DNA from: an uncultured Muribaculaceae bacterium
Lineage (GTDB): Bacteria; Bacteroidota; Bacteroidia; Bacteroidales; Muribaculaceae
Length of the DNA stretch: 25,412 bases
Reading direction: 5' to 3'
Assembly (NCBI GenBank): GCA_902494515.1
Contig: CABUTS010000039.1
Span: forward strand, 1 to 25,412
Shown: positions 7,620 through 14,996 of the stretch, one piece after another
Numbering within the stretch: position 1 is the stretch's first letter
Layout: every line of letters starts with the position of its first letter
Translations under genes and position numbers: made by a program
Notes under the pieces: model-generated
The model's database searches: none
Told to the model about the DNA's origin: nothing
What the model saw: only the letters and a program-made list of their open reading frames with translations

Positions 7620-8819
7620 TTATCTTGTCAGGGATTTTTTGATTGTAGAACCATCGCTCATGCGGAGGATGTAGATGCCGGGGGCGAGTCCTTCATCCCA
7701 GTCGCGTGGAGAAACGCAGTGTTTGCATTGCACGCCGGAGAGATTATACACGTCGCAAGTCAGCTCTTTGGCGGAGGCCTCCGGAACATCGATGCCTGCG
7801 CTCTGCTCTTCGATATTGGAGAACATACACCATGGCATGGTTGTGGAGTAAGCCGGCACAGTCCCGTCAGGCACTACCAGAATACACTTTATGTATTGCT
7901 CCTCAGAAAAGAGAGAGAAGCAGAATTCAACCGGTTCAGTCCAGTTGACAATTACGGAATGTAGCGAAGTCAGTCCGCAGAATGCATCATCATCCATGAT
8001 TTCAGTGAGGGTAACAGGCAATGTAAGCGATGTTATCTTGCATCCTTTGGGAAAGGCATCAGGCGCGATGCTGGAGGTCGGTTCCGGAATGCTATATGCA
8101 CCCTTTCTCTTAAAAGGGAAGGCCATTAATGTCTGCTGCTCATCGTAATCCTTATAAAGTACACCTTTTATTGAATGTAAAGGAGTATTTGGGTCCAGCA
8201 CAACGATACTTTTAAGCGGATAACAGTTTTCGAAAGGATTCTTATGGCCGAAAATAGGATGAATGGTCCAGGGCGATTGAGAACAATCGAGCCAGGAGTC
8301 AGGCGGATTCTTATCCGGCACGAAAATGTACATTACGGTAATATCTTCAAAGGCGGGATGCGGAGATTCATAAGTCACGGTCGTGAGATCGCGATTTCGA
8401 TCTGGAACACCGTAGTCATACAAGTTAAAACATCCGCTTTCGTAGTCACTGGTGAACCGAAGTCCCGTAGTTAGGTTTTGATATGTTGGGTACTCAGTTA
8501 CGGAAGCCGGAAAATATATTGAGGATGCACTCATTGTGCTTGCTTTAATTGCGGTTGTACAAATCCAATCCACCTTTGCATAGGTGCCGAGTTCGGTTGA
8601 AAAGTATTTGCCGGGAATAACAACTTCTCTCTGTGCTTTATGGGGATAGTCGAAATCGGCGATCATCCTTAACACATTTCCGTACTGTGGACGTTGCAAA
8701 AATGTGCTATAATAATCGCGGATGGAAATGTAGGCTTCGCTCTCGTGCTGCGCCGAGGCGCTGACACACGACAGTATCCCGATAGCCATCACGATGATAT
8801 GTCTGAGAATATGTTTCAT
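7620..8819 (-). CDS. BspA-like LRR surface protein with T9SS-type sorting tail (module copy C)
   Basis: A 399-aa intact member of the tailed LRR family. A signal peptide is seen (MKHILRHIIVMAIGILSCVS, ending SASA before QHES). The body follows the same plan as the copies at 362 and 4592: REVVIPGKYFS, then PLKSIVVLDPNTPLHSIKGV, CKITSLTLPVTLTEI, and the cap LVVPDGTVPAYSTTMPW. The tail is complete: VYNLSGVQC, then PRDWDEGLAPGIYILRM and the basic KKSLTR end. The T9SS tail suggests transport across the outer membrane. Its start lies only 13 bp after the stop of the beta-helix gene at 8833, so the two are very likely co-translated in one transcript. What it binds is unknown. Confidence 0.85.
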   Translation of the reverse strand: MKHILRHIIVMAIGILSCVSASAQHESEAYISIRDYYSTFLQRPQYGNVLRMIADFDYPHKAQREVVIPGKYFSTELGTYAKVDWICTTAIKASTMSASSIYFPASVTEYPTYQNLTTGLRFTSDYESGCFNLYDYGVPDRNRDLTTVTYESPHPAFEDITVMYIFVPDKNPPDSWLDCSQSPWTIHPIFGHKNPFENCYPLKSIVVLDPNTPLHSIKGVLYKDYDEQQTLMAFPFKRKGAYSIPEPTSSIAPDAFPKGCKITSLTLPVTLTEIMDDDAFCGLTSLHSVIVNWTEPVEFCFSLFSEEQYIKCILVVPDGTVPAYSTTMPWCMFSNIEEQSAGIDVPEASAKELTCDVYNLSGVQCKHCVSPRDWDEGLAPGIYILRMSDGSTIKKSLTR

Positions 8820-8832
8820 AAGGCTGTTTTTA

Positions 8833-10779
8833 TTATGAATCCGAGTCGGATTCTATGATTTGGTCCGATATGTGGATTATTCTGAGTATCGGCCATACCA
8901 TACTATTGACGGTTTCCTGTTTTTCCCATGCGAGCTTGAAAAGACCTCCTTTATTAAAAGAGATGTTTCCGTTTGTGGCTGCTTCGAAGTCCTTAATCAT
9001 TTTGATAGACTTGTCGGTAGGTGGAACAAATATAATTTTGTTTACGTTGGAGCCGGAAGGTAACTTTATGTATAGTGAAGGGATCATCTGGGGGAAACGC
9101 CAGATCCCGTTCAGCAGAATTTTCCACTCGTTGAGGTTTTGTTCTATACCTGTGTTATTTAAATCAAAGAAGACGGTGTCTGGCAGAACGTCAAATGAAG
9201 GATGACAGTCAGGCGGAAGCGGATTTGTATAGTCCTTATAGGCACTTGGCGCAATGTCAAGTTTTGGGATTAACTTTGTTAACAGTATCTCATGTCTATA
9301 TATAATTTGGGGCTTTAAGCTATCGTTATCTTTTTGAGTTTCGAAATCATCACGTGTCACAACCTTGGCCATATTGAATGGTTGAATCGAACTGGTGACG
9401 AACATCCGAGGTACGGGAACATTTTCAGCGGTGTAGGAGGTGCGGAACACAACGGTGTCGAAATGATTCACATACCAGTCGGAATCAAGCACATCCCCCT
9501 TGACGATGATATTGTCGACGATGTTGGAGAAATAGGGCTGGGGAGCCGGATCGGGACCGGGAAATTCCGTGGACTCATCAACAATCGAAAGATGGCTTGT
9601 GTTGACATGCCCTATCATGCCGATTTCAATATTCGATACGTTGTAGAGCGCAATCCAGGGAGAATGAGTGTTGCCTTCGATACCGGAACCTCCGGGTAGG
9701 CTCTGCATCATCCGGGTGTTGATGAACTTTGATTGCGATACATACGCCAGATATACCGGCCTATTCGACATTTGTTCGATGGCAATGTTTTCGAAAACAA
9801 GACTGTGGGCGTGAGCCGCGGGGCAAGTTTCAGTGCCGCCTTCAAAAAAGTTTGCACCTGGCGTGCCGAACACAATCCCGTTTTCGCCCCGAAGTCGACC
9901 GCCGTAAAACTGGTTAGAGGTAATCCAGCAGTTCTTATAGTCGGCTAATTTGTTCTTGGCGAACAGGTCGATGCGGATGCAGGTTGTAGCCCTGATAAGA
10001 TTGAATTTGAATTTGCAGTTCTGGATAAAAGCATAATTTAAGCTTGCCAGAGGAGGATGCACAATGTCTCCAGGGCCGGAAATGATAGACTTTTGGGGGG
10101 TGATATGTGCAATATTCGGGGTGGCCTTTGGCGAAAGGTCGAGTCCGATTTTTAAGCCCTGCGCCCGAAACAGATCAATAACTGCCATGTGAACTTGGCC
10201 GCGGAAACTGATTCCGATGCCTCTGTAAGTGTAACCGCCGTCGGTGTTTTGGGTAGCTTTGCCTTGGATAGTGTTGATTTTGAGGGTAACGTAGCTGACA
10301 TTATCGAGGAGAATGGCAATTGTGTCTTCGTTGTAACTGTCAATATACAGTTCGCCGGGACAAATCAGTGTCTGGTGATTCAACCCTGCAATGAATTTGA
10401 CGGAACCCTGAATAGAATATCGTCGCGAATCAAGCACTACGGGACATCCGTGGGCCGACAGTATGGCTTTGTTTATTAAAACTTCTTCTCCGACGTTATT
10501 ATCAGCATATAGTTCCGGGTCATTGAACCACTCGGCAAGCACTTCGCTCTGGGCAAAACCGCTGACTGAAACGTCTTTGCAGAATATGCAATAGGGGGCA
10601 GCCACAACTTTTGCTCCATTAAGATTTATTGTGCCGGATCCGCAGATAGAACCGCCGCAGAAGTCAAGCACACTGCCCTGCGGGATGGAGAGATTACCGT
10701 TGAGGGTAATGTCTTCAGTTATATTATAGTATGCAGCCTGATTGAAGTCGGCTGCGGATGTGGGGTTTATGCTGGTCAT
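8833..10779 (-). CDS. Beta-helix (pectate lyase/tailspike-like) protein, module copy C, first gene of the operon
   Basis: At 648 aa, the longest of the three beta-helix paralogues. It starts MTSINPTSAADFNQAAYYNI with no signal peptide; the ATG is fixed by alignment with the other two copies. It shares GSVLDFCGGSICGSG, YCIFCKD (Cys 41, 46, 64, 67) and VLAEWFND, a long strand-rich middle, SSIQPFNMAKVVTR, and a C-terminal GGLFKLAWEKQ block. It ends in an acidic ESDSDS run. Compared with copy B it has an insert of about 25 residues around IAHITPQKSIISGPGDIVHP. As the promoter-proximal gene it is likely the most expressed of the set. The fold resembles phage tailspikes and pectate lyases, but no active site is recognisable, so the role is open. 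Confidence 0.75.
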   Translation of the reverse strand: MTSINPTSAADFNQAAYYNITEDITLNGNLSIPQGSVLDFCGGSICGSGTINLNGAKVVAAPYCIFCKDVSVSGFAQSEVLAEWFNDPELYADNNVGEEVLINKAILSAHGCPVVLDSRRYSIQGSVKFIAGLNHQTLICPGELYIDSYNEDTIAILLDNVSYVTLKINTIQGKATQNTDGGYTYRGIGISFRGQVHMAVIDLFRAQGLKIGLDLSPKATPNIAHITPQKSIISGPGDIVHPPLASLNYAFIQNCKFKFNLIRATTCIRIDLFAKNKLADYKNCWITSNQFYGGRLRGENGIVFGTPGANFFEGGTETCPAAHAHSLVFENIAIEQMSNRPVYLAYVSQSKFINTRMMQSLPGGSGIEGNTHSPWIALYNVSNIEIGMIGHVNTSHLSIVDESTEFPGPDPAPQPYFSNIVDNIIVKGDVLDSDWYVNHFDTVVFRTSYTAENVPVPRMFVTSSIQPFNMAKVVTRDDFETQKDNDSLKPQIIYRHEILLTKLIPKLDIAPSAYKDYTNPLPPDCHPSFDVLPDTVFFDLNNTGIEQNLNEWKILLNGIWRFPQMIPSLYIKLPSGSNVNKIIFVPPTDKSIKMIKDFEAATNGNISFNKGGLFKLAWEKQETVNSMVWPILRIIHISDQIIESDSDS

Positions 10780-10834
10780 AGAAGAGTATGGTTAAAAAAG
10801 AGATGTAGATTTATTAAAATTTGTTTCCCAGTCG

Positions 10835-10866
10835 CAAAGTTAAGTAAAAGAATGCAAAACAGCAAA
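10835..10866 (-). promoter_or_regulatory. Bacteroidota-type promoter of the seven-gene operon
   Basis: Read on the minus strand, TTTG (10863-10866) is followed after 20 nt by TAACTTTG (10835-10842), an exact match to the Bacteroidota -33/-7 promoter. It sits about 55 bp before the start codon at 10779. No other comparable site was noticed in the short gaps of the cluster, so it probably drives all genes down to 362. Confidence 0.75.
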
Positions 10867-10894
10867 TTTCAGCGCCATTATTTAAAAAAAATAT

Positions 10895-10927
10895 TCAGGG
10901 GCCGTTCATCCGTTTATCAGGGGCCGT
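10895..10927. promoter_or_regulatory. Direct repeats upstream of the operon promoter, possible operator
   Basis: The 11-mer TCAGGGGCCGT occurs exactly twice, at 10895-10905 and 10917-10927. The copies start 22 bp apart, close to two turns of the helix. The pair lies about 29-61 bp upstream of the -33 element of the operon promoter, where an activator would bind. An inverted 8-mer, GCCGTACG (10923-10930) with CGTACGGC (10962-10969), overlaps the second copy and could instead be part of the rluD 3' end hairpin. Confidence 0.4.
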
Positions 10928-10985
10928 ACGTTTTGCCAGCAATTTTAGATAGTCCGCGGTCCGTACGGCTTGTCTGAAGATATTA

Positions 10986-12068
10986 TCAGGAATGGGAGGC
11001 GGCGTAGGTGCGCCAGCGGTCGAGCAGGGCGGTCATGTCGGGGGGGAGAGGGGCGGAGAAGAACATTTCCTGACCGGTGCGGGGGTGGATGAAGCCGAGG
11101 GTGCGGGCGTGGAGCGCCTGGCGGGGGCAGATTTCGAAGCAGTTGTGGATGAACTGTTTATAGGCGCCGGAGGTGTTGCCGCGGAGAATCTGGTCGCCGC
11201 CGTAGCGGGCGTCGGCGAAGAGCGGATGGCCGATGTGGCGCATGTGGGCGCGGATCTGGTGGGTGCGGCCGGTCTCGAGGACGCATTTCACCAGCGCCAC
11301 GTGGGCGAGGGGTTCGAGGACCTCATAGTGGGTGACGGCGTGTTTCCCCTGGTCGGAATCGGGCGGGAAAACGGTCATCTGGAGGCGATCCTTGGGGTTG
11401 CGGCCGATGTTCCCCTCGATTCGGCCGACGGCGGGGTCGGGGATGCCCCATACCAGCGCGCGGTATTCGCGCTTGGTGGTTTTGTTGAAGAACTGACGGC
11501 CGAGGTCAGTCTTGGCGTCGGGGGTCTTGGCCACGACGAGGAGCCCGGAGGTGTCCTTGTCGATGCGGTGCACCAGGCCGAGGCGCGGGTCGTTGATGTC
11601 GTAGTCGGGATTGTCGCGCAGGTGCCAGGCCAGGGCGTTGACAAGGGTGCCGGTCCAGTTGCCGTGACCGGGGTGCACGACCAGTCCGGCCGGCTTGTTG
11701 ACCACCAATACATCCTCGTCCTCATAAACGATGTCGAGGGGGATATCCTCGGGGAGAATCTCGTTGGAATAGCGCGGACGGTCCATCACCACCTGCACCA
11801 CGTCGGCGGGCTTGACGCGGTAGTTCGACTTCACCGCCCGGCCGTTGACCAGGATGCAGCCGGCTTCGGCGGCCTGCTGGATGCGGTTGCGCGACGCCTT
11901 CTGCAGGTGGTCGACGAGGAATTTGTCGACTCGCAGCAACTGCTGCCCGGCGTCGGCCACGAAGCGGAAATGCTCGTACATGCCGTTTTCGTCGGGTATG
12001 GAACCGGGGGCGGCATCGCCGGAAGGGAAGTCGTCGAGTTCGTCGAAATCTTCGTCAAATTGGGACAT
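10986..12068 (-). CDS. rluD: RluA/RluD-family 23S rRNA pseudouridine synthase
   Basis: A 360-aa enzyme converting specific uridines of 23S rRNA to pseudouridine. Residues of about 44-95 form an S4 RNA-binding domain (LLRVDKFLVDHL, then GCILVNGRAVKSNYRV). The catalytic domain follows with NKPAGLVVHPGHGN and the signature HRIDKDTSGLL at 167-177, where Asp170 is the expected catalytic residue. Further on come LETGRTHQIRAHM and the final QALHARTLGF. The acidic N-terminal 30 residues precede the S4 domain. The length is normal for the family. It lies downstream of the PASTA protein on the same strand, with an octamer repeat directly before its start codon. Assignment to RluD rather than another RluA subfamily is likely but not certain. 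Confidence 0.9.
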   Translation of the reverse strand: MSQFDEDFDELDDFPSGDAAPGSIPDENGMYEHFRFVADAGQQLLRVDKFLVDHLQKASRNRIQQAAEAGCILVNGRAVKSNYRVKPADVVQVVMDRPRYSNEILPEDIPLDIVYEDEDVLVVNKPAGLVVHPGHGNWTGTLVNALAWHLRDNPDYDINDPRLGLVHRIDKDTSGLLVVAKTPDAKTDLGRQFFNKTTKREYRALVWGIPDPAVGRIEGNIGRNPKDRLQMTVFPPDSDQGKHAVTHYEVLEPLAHVALVKCVLETGRTHQIRAHMRHIGHPLFADARYGGDQILRGNTSGAYKQFIHNCFEICPRQALHARTLGFIHPRTGQEMFFSAPLPPDMTALLDRWRTYAASHS

Positions 12069-12070
12069 GG

Positions 12071-12126
12071 GAGTTGAGGAGTTGAGGAGTTGAGGAGTTG
12101 AGGAGTTGAGGAGTTGAGGAGTTGAT
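12071..12126. repeat. Octamer tandem repeat, seven copies
   Basis: Seven head-to-tail copies of GAGTTGAG (plus strand), six perfect and the last ending in T. They fill most of the gap between the PASTA gene and rluD. The array begins 2 bp upstream of the rluD start codon, so it overlaps the rluD translation initiation region. Copy number can change by slippage. Confidence 0.9.
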
Positions 12127-12144
12127 GGGTTTAGGGGTTTAAGG

Positions 12145-13332
12145 TCAGTCGATGTTGAGGACTTCGATGGCTTCCTCGATGGCCACGGAGTCGACGAGAG
12201 TGTCGGAGGTTGAGTCGGCGAATGTGTCGTAGCCTTCGCCGACCTCGAGGGTAATTACGGCCGAAATCGGCACACGGGCTCCCGGCCGGAGCGAAACGCC
12301 GTTGAACTTGGCGCCCATGACCAGACCTTCGTATTCCGAGGGAACCGACACGGTCATGATCTGGGTGATTCCGAGACCTTCGAGCATCGAGCGGGCCTGG
12401 CGTTCCGAGACGTCGTAGATGTCGGGAATCGTCACCATCTTCGGGGTGAACGCCACGATTGTAAGGTATACGTTGCCCCCCTTCTTGATTTTGGAATTGG
12501 GGATAGGACTCTGCTCGGCAACGGTGCCGGGGCGGGCATAATTGTCGTAAACTGAGTCGGTTACTACGGTATTCAGCCCTGCGCGGCTGATGTTTGCCGT
12601 GGCTGTCTCGAAACTCTGCCCCTTGACGTCGGGGACGGCGCGTTCCTGGCCGTGGAATGTCCAAAGGTCGAGGAACCATAGCGCCATGTAGATCAGCACC
12701 AGACCGGCCGCACAGGCGTAGATCAGGTTCATCAGAATGGGGTGGCGGCGGACAAAGCCGCGGGATTTCTCGTCGTCCATATCTTGATTGCTTTCGGGGG
12801 GAAGAGCGCCGTTGCCCCCCTGGGGAGGATAGGCGGCGCGGGCTTCGTTGTCGCGGAAACCGTCGCGGTAGCCTGCGCGGTAACCCTGGTCGGAGTCGCG
12901 GGGCGCCGGCTGCGGTTCGCGGTTAACGGGCTGGGGATCGCGGTTAACGGGCTGCGGATCGCGGTTAACGGGCTGCGGATCGCGGGGAGGGTAGGGGGCG
13001 TCGTATCGGACGTCGTCATACGGCTCGTTGTCGTAACCGCTGTCGTCGTAACCGCTGTCGTTGTAAGCCTCGTTGTCGTAGCTGTTATCCTCGTAAGTCC
13101 CGTCATTATAATCGCGGTCATCGTAGCCGCGGTCATCTTCATAGCTACGGTCATCGTAATCGCGGTCGTCGTAATCGTAGTCGCGGTCATCGCGGGCGTT
13201 GTTGCGCCGGGGATAATAGTCTTCGTGGCTCGGCGTCGTGTCGGCGTCGAAGTCAGGGTCGAAGAACTCAATGTTGCGCCTGGGGCGGTGTGCACCCCCC
13301 TGCCGGCGGCTATATTCGTCGTTGGTGCTCAT
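12145..13332 (-). CDS. PASTA-domain membrane protein with disordered Asp/Tyr/Arg-rich N-terminus
   Basis: A 395-aa single-span membrane protein. Residues of about 45-112 are a low-complexity run of DRDYDD-like units, and 118-139 hold three DPQPVNR heptads. Basic residues then precede one transmembrane helix at about 199-222 (ILMNLIYACAAGLVLIYMAL). The C-terminal part carries two PASTA domains, about 231-300 (RAVPDVKGQSFETA) and about 301-375 (VTIPDIYDVSERQA), followed by an acidic end. PASTA domains in other bacteria bind peptidoglycan or beta-lactams. With this topology they should face the periplasm while the repetitive tail is cytoplasmic. It lacks a kinase domain. Bacteroidota commonly place such a protein next to rluD, as here. 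The repetitive extension is what is unusual. Confidence 0.85.
   Translation of the reverse strand: MSTNDEYSRRQGGAHRPRRNIEFFDPDFDADTTPSHEDYYPRRNNARDDRDYDYDDRDYDDRSYEDDRGYDDRDYNDGTYEDNSYDNEAYNDSGYDDSGYDNEPYDDVRYDAPYPPRDPQPVNRDPQPVNRDPQPVNREPQPAPRDSDQGYRAGYRDGFRDNEARAAYPPQGGNGALPPESNQDMDDEKSRGFVRRHPILMNLIYACAAGLVLIYMALWFLDLWTFHGQERAVPDVKGQSFETATANISRAGLNTVVTDSVYDNYARPGTVAEQSPIPNSKIKKGGNVYLTIVAFTPKMVTIPDIYDVSERQARSMLEGLGITQIMTVSVPSEYEGLVMGAKFNGVSLRPGARVPISAVITLEVGEGYDTFADSTSDTLVDSVAIEEAIEVLNID
12918..12980. repeat. 21-bp coding tandem repeat in the PASTA gene
   Basis: Three 21-bp copies, at 12918-12938, 12939-12959 and 12960-12980, each containing GCGGTTAACGGGCTG. They encode DPQPVNR heptads in frame. 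The first differs from the others by one base. Being a multiple of three, changes in copy number would alter linker length without breaking the gene. Confidence 0.9.
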
Positions 13333-13374
13333 TTCTTTCAGTCGGAGCGGGGAGAAGCCCCGCGTTTCCGCCTA

Positions 13375-13382
13375 CAAAATTA
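13375..13382 (-). promoter_or_regulatory. Likely -7 box of the PASTA gene
   Basis: On the minus strand TAATTTTG matches TAnnTTTG, 42 bp before the PASTA start at 13332. The position 20 nt upstream reads TTTT rather than TTTG, so the -33 box is weak. A short hairpin (GCGGGG 13347-13352 with CCCCGC 13358-13363) lies in the leader. Confidence 0.45.
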
Positions 13383-13417
13383 CAGAAAATTCTATAAATG
13401 AAAAAATTTGAGGCGAT

Positions 13418-13452
13418 ATTGCTGCAAAATCCGAAAAAAATCCGTAACTTTG
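13418..13452 (+). promoter_or_regulatory. Promoter of bamD
   Basis: TAACTTTG at 13445-13452 is an exact -7 box, 49 bp before the bamD ATG. The best -33 candidate, ATTG at 13418-13421, is 23 nt away, longer than the 20 nt seen elsewhere in this window. It is back-to-back with the PASTA promoter. Confidence 0.6.
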
Positions 13453-13501
13453 CCGATTGAAACGCCGGAATCAATTCTAACTAACCGGAGCACTCTCATT
13501 T

Positions 13502-14326
13502 ATGCAGAAAAAAATCGTCAAATGTCTCTCAGTAATCCTGCTGGCGCTCGTGGCCGTCTGCGGCCTGAGCTCCTGCGGTGAATACCAGAAAGTGCTGAAG
13601 AGCACCGACGCCAACTATAAATTTGAATACGCCAAGAAGGCCTTTGAACAGAAAAAGTATGTCCAGAGCTACACCCTGCTCAAGGACCTCATCACTGTGT
13701 TCAAGGGCTCGGAACGCGCCGAGGAGTCGCTTTACCTCCTGGGCATGAGCTACTACGAGAACAAGGAGTACCCCGACGCTGCCACCTACTTCAAGGCTTA
13801 CTATCAGCGATATCCCAAGGGGAAATATGCCGAGCCTTCGCGTTTCTACGCCGGCTACGCCTATTACCTCGACTCCCCTGAGGCGCAGCTCGACCAGTCG
13901 GAGACCATCAAGGCCATCGAAGAGCTGCAGGGCTTCCTCGATTATTTCCCCAGGTCCGACAAAGTGTCGCTCGCCCAGAACGCCATCTTCGAGCTTCAGG
14001 ACAAGCTGACCCTCAAGGAGCTGCAGAACGCGCAGCTTTACTACAACCTCGGAACCTATATGGGCAACAACTATGAATCCTGCATCGTGACGGCCCGCAA
14101 CGCCATCAAGGAATACCCCTACTCGAAGTACAAGGAGGACCTCGAGATGCTTGTGCTCAAAGCCAAATACCAGGAAGCCGACCTTTCGGTCGACGAGCGC
14201 AAGGCCGACCGCTTCCGCGACGTCATCGACGAGTATTATTCCTTCATCAACAACTATCCCGACTCCAAAAACCGCGAGGAGGCCGACAATATCCTCAAAA
14301 TCGCGCGCAAATACGTGAAGGACTGA
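13502..14326 (+). CDS. bamD: BamD, outer membrane protein assembly lipoprotein
   Basis: A 274-aa lipoprotein component of the BAM complex, which folds beta-barrel proteins into the outer membrane. The lipoprotein signal MQKKIVKCLSVILLALVAVC ends in the lipobox LSSC with Cys25. The rest is helical with tetratricopeptide-like repeats: YEYAKKAF-type helices at about 40-60, ERAEESLYLLGMSYYENKEY, AEPSRFYAGYAYYL, a paired helix region around EELQGFLDYFP, and a last repeat near EYYSFINNYPDSKNREEADN. This order and length are typical of BamD/ComL. It is followed 64 bp later by the omega subunit gene on the same strand, an arrangement common in Bacteroidota. Confidence 0.92.
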   Translation: MQKKIVKCLSVILLALVAVCGLSSCGEYQKVLKSTDANYKFEYAKKAFEQKKYVQSYTLLKDLITVFKGSERAEESLYLLGMSYYENKEYPDAATYFKAYYQRYPKGKYAEPSRFYAGYAYYLDSPEAQLDQSETIKAIEELQGFLDYFPRSDKVSLAQNAIFELQDKLTLKELQNAQLYYNLGTYMGNNYESCIVTARNAIKEYPYSKYKEDLEMLVLKAKYQEADLSVDERKADRFRDVIDEYYSFINNYPDSKNREEADNILKIARKYVKD

Positions 14327-14390
14327 TAGCTGAGGCTGCGGCCTGCAAGATGGACAAGACACTGAAAATTAAATATACCAGATATTTTTG

Positions 14391-14729
14391 ATGGACTACA
14401 AGAAGACTAACGCGCCCCTCAACACTGTTACGCGCGACATCATGGATCTCTGCAAGGATACCGGCAATATCTACGAAACTGTCTGTATCATCGCAAAACG
14501 CGCCAACCAGATCGCCGGCGAAATGAAACATGAGCTCGACAAGAAGCTCCAGGAGTTCAGCTCGGTAACCGACAACCTCGAGGAGGTATCCGAAAACCGC
14601 GAGCAGATTGAAATCTCCCGCTACTACGAAAAGCTCCCGAAACCCGTGCTGATCGCCACCCAGGAGTATGTGGAGGGCAAAATCCACTACCGCAACCCTG
14701 CCAAGGAGCGCCTCGCCCTCGACGACTGA
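14391..14729 (+). CDS. rpoZ: RNA polymerase omega subunit (Bacteroidota type)
   Basis: A 112-aa protein of the Rpb6/omega family as found in Bacteroidota; it supports assembly of RNA polymerase. Visible features are MDYKKTNAPLNTVTRDIMDL at the start, YETVCIIAKRANQIAGEMK, which corresponds to the omega core helix, and a tail with KPVLIATQEYVEGKIHYRNP. I start at ATG 14391 rather than the TTG directly before it, because ATG is in phase and gives the usual N-terminus. It is downstream of bamD and closed by the terminator at 14794. Confidence 0.85.
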   Translation: MDYKKTNAPLNTVTRDIMDLCKDTGNIYETVCIIAKRANQIAGEMKHELDKKLQEFSSVTDNLEEVSENREQIEISRYYEKLPKPVLIATQEYVEGKIHYRNPAKERLALDD

Positions 14730-14793
14730 TTCCGCCGCTGCCCTATAATTATACAGCACTGCAGCGACGTGCCTTTTGGCGAAACAATGAACA

Positions 14794-14831
14794 CCCCCGC
14801 AATCCGAACAATTGCGGGGGATTGCTTTTTT
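14794..14831 (+). terminator. Rho-independent terminator after the bamD-omega genes
   Basis: A 10-bp perfect stem, CCCCCGCAAT (14794-14803) with ATTGCGGGGG (14811-14820), and a 7-nt loop. It is followed by ATTGCTTTTTTT. It lies 64 bp after the omega stop codon and is the clearest intrinsic terminator in the window. Confidence 0.9.
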
Positions 14832-14856
14832 TGACATAAAAAATCGGGCCGAAAAG

Positions 14857-14888
14857 ATTGGTCAAATCAATAGTAGTCAGTAACTTTA
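14857..14888 (+). promoter_or_regulatory. Promoter of the small T9SS-tail protein
   Basis: ATTG (14857-14860), 20 nt, then TAACTTTA (14881-14888), one base off TAnnTTTG. The spacing equals that of the other promoters here. It lies just after the terminator and gives a leader of about 100 nt before the ATG at 14997. Confidence 0.6.
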
Positions 14889-14996
14889 CGCAAAAATCAG
14901 GAATGCTGATTTTATTGAAGAATGTCAACCTTATAAATACCTGACCTAAGGGGTTGATAAACAGCCCCCGAAGACCCTTAAACCTTACAATCAATC

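Noticed and set aside
2750..10779. Prophage or tail-fibre cluster
   Set aside because: Beta-helix proteins look tailspike-like, but there are no capsid, tail, terminase, integrase or lysis genes nearby.
10992..12077. Plus-strand 361-codon frame opposite rluD
   Set aside because: Shadow of a GC-rich gene; no domain or signal, while the minus frame has full RluD motifs.
12918..12980. CRISPR-like array
   Set aside because: The repeats are contiguous without spacers and in frame with a protein heptad.
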